Origin: F23-D06 sp947165685
GTDB lineage: Bacteria > Bacteroidota > Bacteroidia > Bacteroidales > WCHB1-69
Length of the DNA stretch: 12,244 bases
Assembly (NCBI GenBank): GCA_947165685.1
Contig: CAMVBK010000076.1
Location: 1-12,244, forward strand
Direction of reading: 5' to 3'
The position numbers and the translations under genes are program-made. Shown piece by piece: positions 6,237 through 12,244 of this stretch (positions are counted from its first letter, which is position 1; each line of letters starts with the position of its first letter). The notes below the pieces were generated by a model. The model ran no database searches. It saw only the letters and a list, made by a program, of their open reading frames with translations, and had not been told where the DNA came from.

Positions 6237-6240
6237 GGAG

Positions 6241-6281
6241 TAACGTCGGTGTGTCACGTTATCACGTGATGATAATAACGT
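6241..6281. other. Overlapping dyads downstream of the four-helix-bundle gene
   Basis: TAACGT (6241-6246), ACGTTAT (6256-6262) and ATAACGT (6275-6281) alternate in orientation, so the middle copy can pair with either neighbour. TCACGTGA (6262-6269) is an 8-base palindrome in the loop of the second pairing. The second pairing has a 7-bp stem and a 12-nt loop. No T tract follows directly. It may be a 3' RNA structure, an attenuator or an element end. Confidence 0.5.
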
Positions 6282-6302
6282 AATCCTAAAAATAATCGCT
6301 GT

Positions 6303-6375
6303 CACGCGCCTCCCTTGCCCCACACCGCCTCCAACCACCACGCCTCCGCCACCCGCATCGGGCTGGCGGACAGCA
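6303..6375 (+). repeat. Long direct repeat, right copy (about 72 bases)
   Basis: This is the partner of 4709-4780. It ends 26 bases before the stop codon of nqrD, which is read from the other strand. The 26 bases between (6376-6401) hold no recognisable terminator for nqrD. Confidence 0.85.
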
Positions 6376-6401
6376 GTGATGCCGTGCTCCCGTCCGGATG
6401 C

Positions 6402-6995
6402 CTATTTCGCTGTTGCCCCGTTCTTCGCCCAGATGATCACCCCGATCAGGATCAGCGCCATCGGGGGCAGGATCATCAGCCCGTTGTTGAGGTAGCCGGC
6501 GGCGTACCAGCTGTCGGGGACAACCTGCCGGCCCCACAGCGTGCCGGAGCCGAGCAGCTCGCGGAAGAAGGCCACCACGACGAGCACCAACCCGTAGCCG
6601 AGGCCGTTCATCACGCCGTCCACGAACGACGGGAGCGGCTTGTGCGACAGTGCGAAAGCCTCCAAACGGCCCATGATGATGCAGTTGGTGATGATCAGGC
6701 CTACAAAGACCGACAGCATCTTGCTCACGTCGTAAAGGTAGGCCTGCAGCAGCTGATCGACAAGGATGACGAAGAAGGAGACGACCAGCAACTGCACAAT
6801 GATACGGATGCGCGGCGGTATCGTATTGCGCATCAGGGAGATGATGAAGTTTGAGCAGGCGCAGACCACGGTCACGGAAAGGGCCATGACCACGGCGGGC
6901 TTGAGCTGCGCGGTCACCGCAAGGGCTGAGCAGACGCCGAGGGTCTGGACCAAAATCGGGTTGTCCTTGCTTAAGGGGCCTAAATATTTCTTCAT
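6402..6995 (-). CDS. nqrD: Na+-translocating NADH:quinone reductase subunit D
   Basis: The 197-residue polytopic membrane protein carries the NqrD core: NPILVQTLGVCSALAVTAQL near the N-terminus, a cysteine in the next helix (VTVVCACSNFIISLMRN), DQLLQAYLYDVSKMLSVFVG, then LIITNCIIMGRLEAFA and VDGVMNGLGYG, and RELLGSGTLWG. About six membrane segments are evident. NqrD and NqrE form the antiparallel membrane core of Na+-NQR, which couples NADH oxidation by quinone to Na+ export. The SVFVGLIITNC and DGVMNGLGYG wording favours NqrD over RnfE. Length is near the usual 200-210. Unusually, it is not embedded in nqrABCDEF: upstream is clpX with a terminator, downstream the direct repeat. The ATG at 6995 agrees with the family N-terminus. 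Confidence 0.92.
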   Translation of the reverse strand: MKKYLGPLSKDNPILVQTLGVCSALAVTAQLKPAVVMALSVTVVCACSNFIISLMRNTIPPRIRIIVQLLVVSFFVILVDQLLQAYLYDVSKMLSVFVGLIITNCIIMGRLEAFALSHKPLPSFVDGVMNGLGYGLVLVVVAFFRELLGSGTLWGRQVVPDSWYAAGYLNNGLMILPPMALILIGVIIWAKNGATAK

Positions 6996-7017
6996 CGTTC
7001 AAATCACTTTTCAGGTT

Positions 7018-7026
7018 GCAAAAATA
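7018..7026 (-). promoter_or_regulatory. nqrD promoter (-7 box; -33 TTTG at 7046-7049)
   Basis: On the - strand TATTTTTGC matches TAnnTTTG(C/T), and TTTG at 7049-7046 lies 19 bases upstream, the spacing expected for Bacteroidetes promoters. The start codon is 22 bases downstream. The box overlaps the U tract of the clpX terminator, and the -33 element lies in its loop. Confidence 0.7.
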
Positions 7027-7063
7027 AAAAAATCCCCGACAAGAGCAAAATTTTGTCGGGGAT
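7021..7063 (-). terminator. Rho-independent terminator of the tig-clpP-clpX operon
   Basis: A perfect 11-bp stem (7032-7042 with 7053-7063; sequence ATCCCCGACAA and complement) has a 10-nt loop. On the - strand it is followed by T6-A-T5 (7031-7020). It begins 26 bases after the clpX stop codon. Confidence 0.9.
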
Positions 7064-7089
7064 AGGGCTGGATAGGTTCGGTGTATCGC

Positions 7090-8331
7090 TTACTTGTCCT
7101 TGAACGCGAAAATCGTGCTTTCGAATTTTTCCTGCGCATAAGCTTTATCGACCGTGATCTTCCTCTTGTTCAGGCTCGGGAACTCGAACATGGCGTCGGT
7201 CATGATTTTTTCCACGATGGCGCGCAGGCCGCGGGCACCTAATTGCAGTTCCACCGCCTTGTCCACGATGTAGTCCAGACAGTCTTCTGTGAAGGTGAGC
7301 GTGATTCCATCCATCTTGAACAGGGCCATGTATTGTTTCACCAATGCATTCTTCGGTTCGGTGAGGATGCGCTTCAGGGCGGTGCGGTCTAAGGCTTCGA
7401 GCGAGGTGATGACCGGGAAACGGCCGCACAGCTCGGGAATAAGGCCGAAGTCCTTGACATCCTGCGCACTGACGTATCTCAGTGCCTCTTGCGGGTTGAA
7501 GTTGATGTTCTTGGTGTTGTAGCCGATCGCGTGCGTGTTCATGCGGTCGCAGATGATGTTCGACAGGTTGTTGAACGCGCCGCTGCCGATGAACAGAATG
7601 TGCCGCGTGTTGACCTGGATGAACTCCTGCTCAGGATGTTTGCGGCCTCCTTGCGGGGGAACGTTCACGAGGGAGCCTTCCAGCAGTTTCAGAAGCGACT
7701 GCTGCACGCCTTCGCCGGACACGTCTCTCGTAATGGACGGGTTCTCCGAACCTTTCCGCGCGATCTTGTCGATTTCGTCGATGAAGACGATGCCGCGTTC
7801 GGCGCGCTTCACATCGTAGTCGGAAGCCTGGAGCAGACGGGTGAGTATGCTCTCCACATCCTCGCCCACGTAGCCGGCCTGCGTGAAGACGGTGGCGTCC
7901 GCAATGCAGAACGGCACATCCAACAACGTCGCGATAGTTTTGGCTAACAAGGTTTTACCAGTACCCGTTTCGCCGATCAGCAGAACGTTGCTTTTCTCTA
8001 TATCGACATCCGGATCGGACTTGTCATCCCCTTGGAGCAGGCGTTTGTAGTGGTTATAGACGGCCACGGAAAGCACTTTTTTGGCTTCCTCCTGCCCGAT
8101 GACGTATTCATCCAATTTGGCCTTTATCTCTTTGGGTTTCAAGAGTTTGACCTTGATGTCGTAGATTTCCTTCTTTTCGTGCTCTGTCTGGAAGTCGTGG
8201 TAGATGTCTGTTGCCAGCTTCAGGCAGTCGCTGCAAATCATGGCATCCAAGCCGCCGATGATGAACTGTTCCTTCGGGATTTCGCGGCCGCAGAAGCTGC
8301 AGGTTCTTTCGTAATTTTGTTTCTTTGCCAT
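7090..8331 (-). CDS. clpX: ATP-dependent Clp protease ATP-binding subunit ClpX
   Basis: This 413-residue AAA+ unfoldase recognises tagged or misfolded proteins, unfolds them and feeds them to ClpP in the cytoplasm. Visible elements: an N-terminal C4 zinc-binding domain (C11, C14, C33, C36); Walker A GETGTGKT (120-127); the GYVG pore loop (153-156); Walker B with IVFIDEIDKI (181-190, D185-E186); the RKH loop (230-232); an arginine finger at R304; and sensor 2 GARGLR (365-370). The ClpP-docking tripeptide position (269-271) reads IGY rather than the usual IGF/IGL. The start chosen, MAKKQNYERTC, overlaps the clpP stop (TAATG), which implies translational coupling; an in-frame extension to 8427 would run into clpP and lacks homology. 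It is the last gene of the tig-clpP-clpX operon and is followed by a strong terminator. Confidence 0.98.
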   Translation of the reverse strand: MAKKQNYERTCSFCGREIPKEQFIIGGLDAMICSDCLKLATDIYHDFQTEHEKKEIYDIKVKLLKPKEIKAKLDEYVIGQEEAKKVLSVAVYNHYKRLLQGDDKSDPDVDIEKSNVLLIGETGTGKTLLAKTIATLLDVPFCIADATVFTQAGYVGEDVESILTRLLQASDYDVKRAERGIVFIDEIDKIARKGSENPSITRDVSGEGVQQSLLKLLEGSLVNVPPQGGRKHPEQEFIQVNTRHILFIGSGAFNNLSNIICDRMNTHAIGYNTKNINFNPQEALRYVSAQDVKDFGLIPELCGRFPVITSLEALDRTALKRILTEPKNALVKQYMALFKMDGITLTFTEDCLDYIVDKAVELQLGARGLRAIVEKIMTDAMFEFPSLNKRKITVDKAYAQEKFESTIFAFKDK

Positions 8332-9005
8332 TACTTGTTGGTTTCGCGTCCCAGCACCTGGTCGATCATGCCGTATTCTTTGGCCTCGGCTGCCGTCATC
8401 CAGTAGTCGCGGTCGCTGTCTTTCCACACTTGGTCGTAGTCTTTGCCGGTGTGGTAGGCGATGATTTCATAGAGCTCCTTTTTGATTTTCTGGATTTCGC
8501 GGGCTTCGATTTCGATGTCGGAGGCTTGTCCTTGCGCCCCGCCCATCGGCTGATGGATCATGACGCGGGAGTGCGGGAGGGCGAAGCGTTTGCCTTTGGC
8601 ACCGGCGCACATCAGCACGGCGGCCATGGAAGCGGCCATGCCGGTGCAGATGGTGGAGACGTCGGGCTTCAAGTACTGCATCGTGTCATAGATGCCCAAT
8701 CCGGCATAGACCATGCCGCCGGGGCTGTTGACGTAGATCTGGATGTCGCGCTCGGAGTCCTGCGACTCGAGGAACAGCAGCTGCGCTTGGATGATGTTGG
8801 CCACGTCGTCGTCGATCGGCACGCCCATGAAGATGATGCGGTCCTTCATCAAGCGGGAGAACACGTCCAACTGGGTGATGTTCATCGGGCGTTCCTCGAT
8901 GATGTACGGGGTGATATAGTTGCGGGCCATGGACACGTAGCGGTCCATTTTCAGGCTGCTGATGCCGTGCTGTTTCAGCGCGTAGTTTCTGAATTCGTCT
9001 CTCAT
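8331..9005 (-). CDS. clpP: ATP-dependent Clp protease proteolytic subunit ClpP
   Basis: This is a 224-residue serine peptidase (S14) that assembles as a double heptameric barrel and degrades substrates delivered by ClpX. The catalytic triad is visible: S126 in GMAASMAA, H151 in RVMIHQPMGG and D200 in DSDRDYWM. INSPGG-like oxyanion and substrate-binding segments are present (YVNSPGGMVYAG at 91-102). The N-terminal region of about 35 residues before the conserved core (ITPYIIEERPMNITQLDVFSRL) matches other Bacteroidetes ClpP proteins and may be trimmed. The gene starts three bases after the tig stop codon and shares one base with the clpX start, so the three genes are almost certainly cotranscribed. 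Confidence 0.98.
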   Translation of the reverse strand: MRDEFRNYALKQHGISSLKMDRYVSMARNYITPYIIEERPMNITQLDVFSRLMKDRIIFMGVPIDDDVANIIQAQLLFLESQDSERDIQIYVNSPGGMVYAGLGIYDTMQYLKPDVSTICTGMAASMAAVLMCAGAKGKRFALPHSRVMIHQPMGGAQGQASDIEIEAREIQKIKKELYEIIAYHTGKDYDQVWKDSDRDYWMTAAEAKEYGMIDQVLGRETNK

Positions 9006-9008
9006 AAC

Positions 9009-10475
9009 TTACTCGTTATCGGTTTTTTTTGTGGCTTTGGCTCTCGTTTTCTTGGGCTTTTCTTCAGCAGGAGCTTCAGCGGCGGGTTCTTCCGTCTTTT
9101 CAGCGGCTTTGCGTTTTGTCGCTTTTTTGGGTTTCTCCTCCGCGTTCTCCGCCTTCGTTTCATTCTTCGGGGAGATTTCATTGATGAAAGCCTTGAAATC
9201 GCCCTCTTTGTGGTCGATATTCATCTTTTTGCGCAGGACGGCCACAAGTCTCTGGTCGTAGAGCATGTCGTATGCGTTTTTCACATACTCCTGGTTCTTC
9301 ATGGCGTCGGCCACAATCTTATCGACCTGGTCTTTGACGCTTTCGGGGTTGAAGTTGCCGAAATAGCTCTTCACGAAATAGTCGCGGAAATAGCTTTCGA
9401 TGTCGGCGCGGGTAACGTTCACGTCCTCGCCCTCCACGATGTTGTTCTCCAGGATCTGCCATGCAAAAGAGCGCTTGTACTGGTCGAACTCTTTCTCCAG
9501 TTTCTCGTCGTCCATGTCTTTCTGAACGGCCTTGATGTAGCGTTTCATGAACTCGTCGGGAAGTTCCACGGAGACGTTGTCGAGCAGGGTCTCGATGGCC
9601 CGGTTCATGAACAGGCGTTCGGCATCGGGTTTGTACTGTTCGGCGATTTGGGCGCGGATGGCCTCGCGCATGGCTTCCTCCGTGGTGATGTCACCGTTGG
9701 GGTAGGCCTGTTTGAAGAACGTCTCGTTGAGTTCTGCGGGGTTGATGCGGCCGATGCGTTTGATGGTCAGCTCGTAAGTGTAGGGGTCGTCGTCCTTGAG
9801 GTCTTCCACCTTGAGGCCGAAGGCGCGGGCGAAGAAAGGATCGGCGTTGAAGGCCTGGCGCATGGCGGCGTTGATTTTGTCGCCCACTTTTTTGCCGGTG
9901 AATTCTTTCTGGGCCTCTTCCTTGAGGTCGCGGATGAAGAAGAAAGCCTCCTTCTCGCCGCCGTAGTCGGCCGAGATGCTGTCGTTCACGTCGATGGTAT
10001 CGGGTTGGACATAGTTGCCGTAGCGTTCGCGCAGCTGGTTCTCCTGGCTGTCGATTTCCTCCTCGCCGGGGACGATGGTGAAGTCCATGACGGCGGGCAG
10101 GGTTTTGTAGTCGATGTTGACCTCGGGCCGGAGCGCATATTCGTAAGTGAAGGTGAAATTGTCGGGGTTGTCGAAATCGACTTCGGATTTCCCTTCCACG
10201 GGCATGGGCTCGAAGATGTACTTCACGTTGTTGTCCTTGAAGTACTTGTCAATCTGTTCGTTGACGATACGGTCGATTTCCATCACGAGGATGTTCTTGC
10301 CGTACATTTTTTGGATGATGCCCATGGGGGCGTTTCCTTTGCGGAAGCCGGGGACGGCCACTTCGCGACGTTGTTTCTTTAACGCTTTATCTACGTTTTC
10401 GGCGTAGTCTTCCTTTTGGATTTCAATGACGAGTTCCTGCACTTGGCCGGGAACGTTTTCGCTCTTAATATTCAT
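9009..10475 (-). CDS. tig: Trigger factor, ribosome-associated chaperone
   Basis: This 488-residue chaperone binds at the ribosomal exit tunnel and shields nascent chains. The N-terminal ribosome-docking signature is VPGFRKGNAP (41-50). The middle (about 150-245) corresponds to the FKBP-like PPIase domain but is diverged, as is usual in Bacteroidetes, so isomerase activity cannot be assumed. The helical C-terminal chaperone arms follow (about 246-430). The protein ends in a low-complexity Lys/Ala/Glu/Pro tail (about 435-488) that is absent from the E. coli protein. It is the first gene of the tig-clpP-clpX operon. The ATG at 10475 agrees with the family N-terminus. No exact TAnnTTTG box is seen in the 86-base gap to secG, which is AT-rich near tig. 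Confidence 0.96.
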   Translation of the reverse strand: MNIKSENVPGQVQELVIEIQKEDYAENVDKALKKQRREVAVPGFRKGNAPMGIIQKMYGKNILVMEIDRIVNEQIDKYFKDNNVKYIFEPMPVEGKSEVDFDNPDNFTFTYEYALRPEVNIDYKTLPAVMDFTIVPGEEEIDSQENQLRERYGNYVQPDTIDVNDSISADYGGEKEAFFFIRDLKEEAQKEFTGKKVGDKINAAMRQAFNADPFFARAFGLKVEDLKDDDPYTYELTIKRIGRINPAELNETFFKQAYPNGDITTEEAMREAIRAQIAEQYKPDAERLFMNRAIETLLDNVSVELPDEFMKRYIKAVQKDMDDEKLEKEFDQYKRSFAWQILENNIVEGEDVNVTRADIESYFRDYFVKSYFGNFNPESVKDQVDKIVADAMKNQEYVKNAYDMLYDQRLVAVLRKKMNIDHKEGDFKAFINEISPKNETKAENAEEKPKKATKRKAAEKTEEPAAEAPAEEKPKKTRAKATKKTDNE

Positions 10476-10503
10476 TCAGTCAGTGTTTTATATTTTATTC
10501 TAC

Positions 10504-10532
10504 AAAAAAACACACAACGCCATGGGGCATTG
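10504..10532 (-). terminator. Probable terminator after secG
   Basis: On the - strand CAATGCC-CCAT-GGCGTTG forms a 7-bp stem (one G-U pair) with a tetraloop (10515-10532). It is followed by four bases and a run of seven U (10510-10504). It lies 29 bases past the secG stop and would separate secG from tig. Confidence 0.55.
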
Positions 10533-10561
10533 CATGTTCAAACATTTCCCATTGTCATCGG

Positions 10562-10849
10562 CTACTCTTCGGCGCCATCGGTGGTTTGCTCGACTTGGGT
10601 GGGCGTCTCGTGGGTGCTGTTGTACTCGCTCTTGGCCATGAAGGCGCAGACGAAGCAGAGCAGCATGATGCCGGCGGCAAGTCCCCACGTGGTTTTCTCC
10701 AGCACGTCAGCGGTTTTGCGCACGCCCATCACCTGGTTGGAGGAGGCGAAGTTGGATGCCAGGCCGCCGCCCTTGGAGTTTTGGATGAGCACCACGAAGG
10801 CCAGCACGATACTTGCCAAAATGATTAATACTACACACAATGTAAACAT
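10562..10849 (-). CDS. secG: Preprotein translocase subunit SecG
   Basis: This is a 95-residue small inner-membrane protein with two transmembrane helices (about residues 3-22 and 53-71). They are joined by the diagnostic cytoplasmic loop VLIQNSKGGGLASNF, and a short acidic, Thr/Glu-rich C-terminal tail follows. SecG associates with SecYE and stimulates SecA-driven protein export. The start is supported by the immediate hydrophobic helix. It follows the TPR gene after 82 bases on the same strand, an arrangement common in Bacteroidales, and the two are probably cotranscribed. Confidence 0.95.
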   Translation of the reverse strand: MFTLCVVLIILASIVLAFVVLIQNSKGGGLASNFASSNQVMGVRKTADVLEKTTWGLAAGIMLLCFVCAFMAKSEYNSTHETPTQVEQTTDGAEE

Positions 10850-10931
10850 CTCTTTGCTTTTTAGTTTATGACTTAATTTGTTACTTTTTATCTTTCTGCG
10901 AAGCGAATTCTTTGCAAAAACGGTGCCAAAA

Positions 10932-11543
10932 TCACTCTCCTGCCATCATTTTTTTCAGCTCTTCGATTCGGGCGGCAAAAATACTATTTTTTTCGGGAAA
11001 ATGCAACTTCAATATTTCGAACATCTGGATGGCTCGGTCATAGTATCCTTGCTCTGCGTAAACATTTGCTAATGATACACTTACGATACTTTGATCCTCC
11101 ACGGAGCTTTCCATTCCGTAGTCGGCTTCGGCATCGTGCACTTCGGGGGAGTAGATGATTTTCGGCGCGTCTTTGGAGAATTTTTCAATCAGCTGGTCGA
11201 TAAGGGCTTGCCGGTTCTCGTGGTCGGGGGCGGGATGCTTCACGAAGATGGGGTTGAGGGGCTGGGCGGCAGGCTTGTGGGGCTCCACCATGTTGAGCTG
11301 GGGCTTCTCGCGCACCGCCATCACGGGGGCGGTCTCCAAAGGCAGCTTGTCGAAACGCAGTTTGTCGGGCAGCGTCAGCAGCATCCTGGCCTTTTGCCGG
11401 GCTGAGGCCTTCAGCGTCTGGTCTTTCAGGCAGAACATGTTCAGCAGCGGCGAGGCCGGATATCTGCGTTGCAGCTCCTGAAGCGTTGTCTGGGCCTTCC
11501 CCTGGTTAGACTCTACGTAGTCTGTGAAATAAATTTTTTCCAT
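10932..11543 (-). CDS. TPR-containing protein encoded upstream of secG
   Basis: This is a 203-residue protein without signal peptide or membrane helix. The N-terminal 40 residues (TTLQELQRRYPASPLLNMF) look like a TPR-type helical pair. A Pro/Lys-rich, probably disordered linker covers about 75-115. The C-terminus has a clear TPR unit: SVSLANVYAEQGYYDRAIQMFEILKLHFP (about 160-188), with the G/Y/A/P pattern of the repeat. Proteins of this type sit next to secG across Bacteroidales, but their role is unknown; a scaffold role in envelope biogenesis is a guess. I chose ATG at 11543 (MEKIYFTDYVES) over an in-frame TTG at 11564, because the TTG falls within the -7 promoter box. Confidence 0.8.
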   Translation of the reverse strand: MEKIYFTDYVESNQGKAQTTLQELQRRYPASPLLNMFCLKDQTLKASARQKARMLLTLPDKLRFDKLPLETAPVMAVREKPQLNMVEPHKPAAQPLNPIFVKHPAPDHENRQALIDQLIEKFSKDAPKIIYSPEVHDAEADYGMESSVEDQSIVSVSLANVYAEQGYYDRAIQMFEILKLHFPEKNSIFAARIEELKKMMAGE

Positions 11544-11560
11544 TTGGCGAAAATCAGGCG

Positions 11561-11569
11561 GCAAAGATA
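11561..11569 (-). promoter_or_regulatory. -7 promoter box for the TPR-secG transcript
   Basis: TATCTTTGC on the - strand matches the Bacteroidetes -7 consensus exactly, 17 bases before the ATG at 11543, which implies a very short leader. The -33 region has TTTC rather than TTTG. Confidence 0.6.
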
Positions 11570-11602
11570 TGTTTTTTTATGGAATGCGGGACGAAAAAAA
11601 TG

Positions 11603-11611
11603 TAATTTTGC
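11603..11611 (+). promoter_or_regulatory. -7 promoter box for the secreted-protein gene
   Basis: TAATTTTGC on the + strand matches the consensus, 26 bases before the ATG at 11638. It is divergent from, and 33 bases away from, the box serving the TPR gene. No TTTG is seen at the -33 position. Confidence 0.6.
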
Positions 11612-11637
11612 ACCCGCTTTTTTAATGATACCTGACA

Positions 11638-12189
11638 ATGAAGAAAATATTGACAACCTGCCTTTTTGTTGCGCTGCTGGCGCTCGGTAATGCCCAGACA
11701 CAGCCCATGAGGTTCCTCGGCATCGGTATGAACAGCACGCTCTCCACGTTTGTCTCCAAGCTGAAAGGAAAGGGCTTCGTGGAGGACGCGAGCCATTCGA
11801 AGCCGAATTACACGGTGATGAAAGGGACGTTTGCGGGAGAACGTGTCAAGGTTGAGATTCGCTCTGCCGCCAAAACGCACCTCATTTACAAAGTCGATGT
11901 CTTTTTCAACATGAGTACCCAGTTCACCTATCCCGACCTGCAGGGGCGGTTGAGCGGCAAGTACGGCGAGATGGCCCAGGAGGTCAACGAAATCAAGGAT
12001 GAACCCATATACGTCAAATACACCACCGACTACTCCCGGTGGCTGGTCAACACCGACACCCTGACGCAGGAGTCCAACACTATTATCCTTTCCAAGTGCA
12101 GTTACCACAGCACCTCCCCGGTGGTCATCACCTACATCGATGGGAAGAACTCCAAAGTGGAAGCGCTGGAGGTCAATTCGGATTTTTGA
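11638..12189 (+). CDS. Secreted/periplasmic protein of unknown function
   Basis: This is a 183-residue protein that I do not recognise. The first 19 residues (MKKILTTCLFVALLALGNA) form a classical Sec signal peptide with a likely SPase I site before Q20; C8 is not in a lipobox. The mature part alternates short strands and basic/hydroxyl residues: a 'FLGIGMNSTLSTFVSKLKGKGF' type opening (split 25-46), with a middle YKVDVFFN and PDLQGRLSGKYGE. This resembles small Bacteroidetes envelope proteins in which a 'G...s...f...L..kGf' motif opens a domain, but no function follows. It has its own divergent promoter and no partner gene in the window. Its stop codon abuts an octamer repeat array. Confidence 0.8.
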   Translation: MKKILTTCLFVALLALGNAQTQPMRFLGIGMNSTLSTFVSKLKGKGFVEDASHSKPNYTVMKGTFAGERVKVEIRSAAKTHLIYKVDVFFNMSTQFTYPDLQGRLSGKYGEMAQEVNEIKDEPIYVKYTTDYSRWLVNTDTLTQESNTIILSKCSYHSTSPVVITYIDGKNSKVEALEVNSDF

Positions 12190-12244
12190 TGGTTTAGTGG
12201 TTTAGTGGTTTAGTGGTTTAGTGGTTTAGTGGTTTAGTGGTTTA
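12190..12244 (+). repeat. TGGTTTAG octamer tandem array, truncated by window end
   Basis: Nearly seven perfect copies of TGGTTTAG start at the first base after the TGA stop of the secreted-protein gene and continue to the last base of the window. All copies seen are identical. The true length is unknown. Confidence 0.95.

Noticed and set aside
6286..7002. A 238-codon - strand frame overlapping nqrD
   Set aside because: It is a shifted frame of nqrD with an Arg/Gly/Ala-rich translation; nqrD in the other frame is clear.
8332..8427. N-terminal extension of clpX to 8427
   Set aside because: The extra 32 residues overlap clpP and have no ClpX homology; the start at 8331 gives the standard zinc-domain N-terminus.
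8325..10382. A 685-codon open frame on the + strand
   Set aside because: It lies antisense to clpP and tig, which are unmistakable. The translation is a Val/Leu/Phe/Asp-rich shadow of GC-rich antisense codons with no recognisable domain.
11544..11564. TTG start adding seven residues to the TPR protein
   Set aside because: The TTG falls inside the -7 promoter box, so it would not be in the transcript; the ATG at 11543 is better.

Overview
The window comes from a GC-rich member of the Bacteroidota, most likely Bacteroidales. Three things point there. The gene order TPR protein - secG - tig - clpP - clpX, with an Na+-NQR subunit nearby, is typical of the phylum. The trigger factor ends in a long Lys/Ala/Glu-rich tail. 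At least four upstream regions carry an exact match to the Bacteroidetes -7 promoter box TAnnTTTG(C/T). Shine-Dalgarno sequences are weak or absent.

Left part (1-4579): a compact anti-phage/defence island on the + strand. It begins inside a large Eco57I-like (type IIG) adenine methylase/restriction gene whose 5' end lies outside the window. The gene is GC-rich up to the NPPY motif, then abruptly AT-rich. It is followed by an AT-rich lone RES-domain gene (probable NAD+-consuming toxin family), then by a decayed second copy of the restriction gene's 3' end, then by an AbiH-family abortive-infection gene and a gene with a HEPN-like R-x4-H motif. The RES gene is therefore sandwiched between two direct repeats of the restriction-gene tail. 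The repeats encode identical residues and differ only at synonymous positions.

Middle part (4580-6400): about 900 bases with no credible protein gene but dense GC-rich repeats: tight 7-bp/3-nt hairpins, a four-unit 24-bp tandem array, a large imperfect inverted repeat, and mirrored CCACACTGCG/CGCAGTGTGG clusters. Next comes a gene for a four-helix-bundle protein with a C-terminal zinc ribbon. A roughly 72-bp imperfect direct repeat brackets this whole block (4709-4780 and 6303-6375), which suggests a discrete, perhaps mobile or repeat-borne, unit.

Right part (6402-11543, - strand): housekeeping genes in the transcription order TPR protein, secG, (probable terminator), tig, clpP, clpX, (strong terminator), nqrD. 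tig, clpP and clpX are packed as an operon (3-nt gap, then a TAATG stop/start overlap) and form a protein-quality-control unit: ribosome-bound chaperone, protease and unfoldase. nqrD stands alone, without nqrC or nqrE. Its promoter appears to be superimposed on the clpX terminator.

Far right (11561-12244): a divergent promoter pair drives the TPR gene leftward and a small secreted protein of unknown function rightward. A TGGTTTAG octamer array starts immediately after that gene's stop codon and runs off the window.

The most interesting parts are the modular defence island (RES gene between restriction-gene tail repeats; AbiH next to a HEPN-like gene) and the repeat-bounded four-helix-bundle unit.
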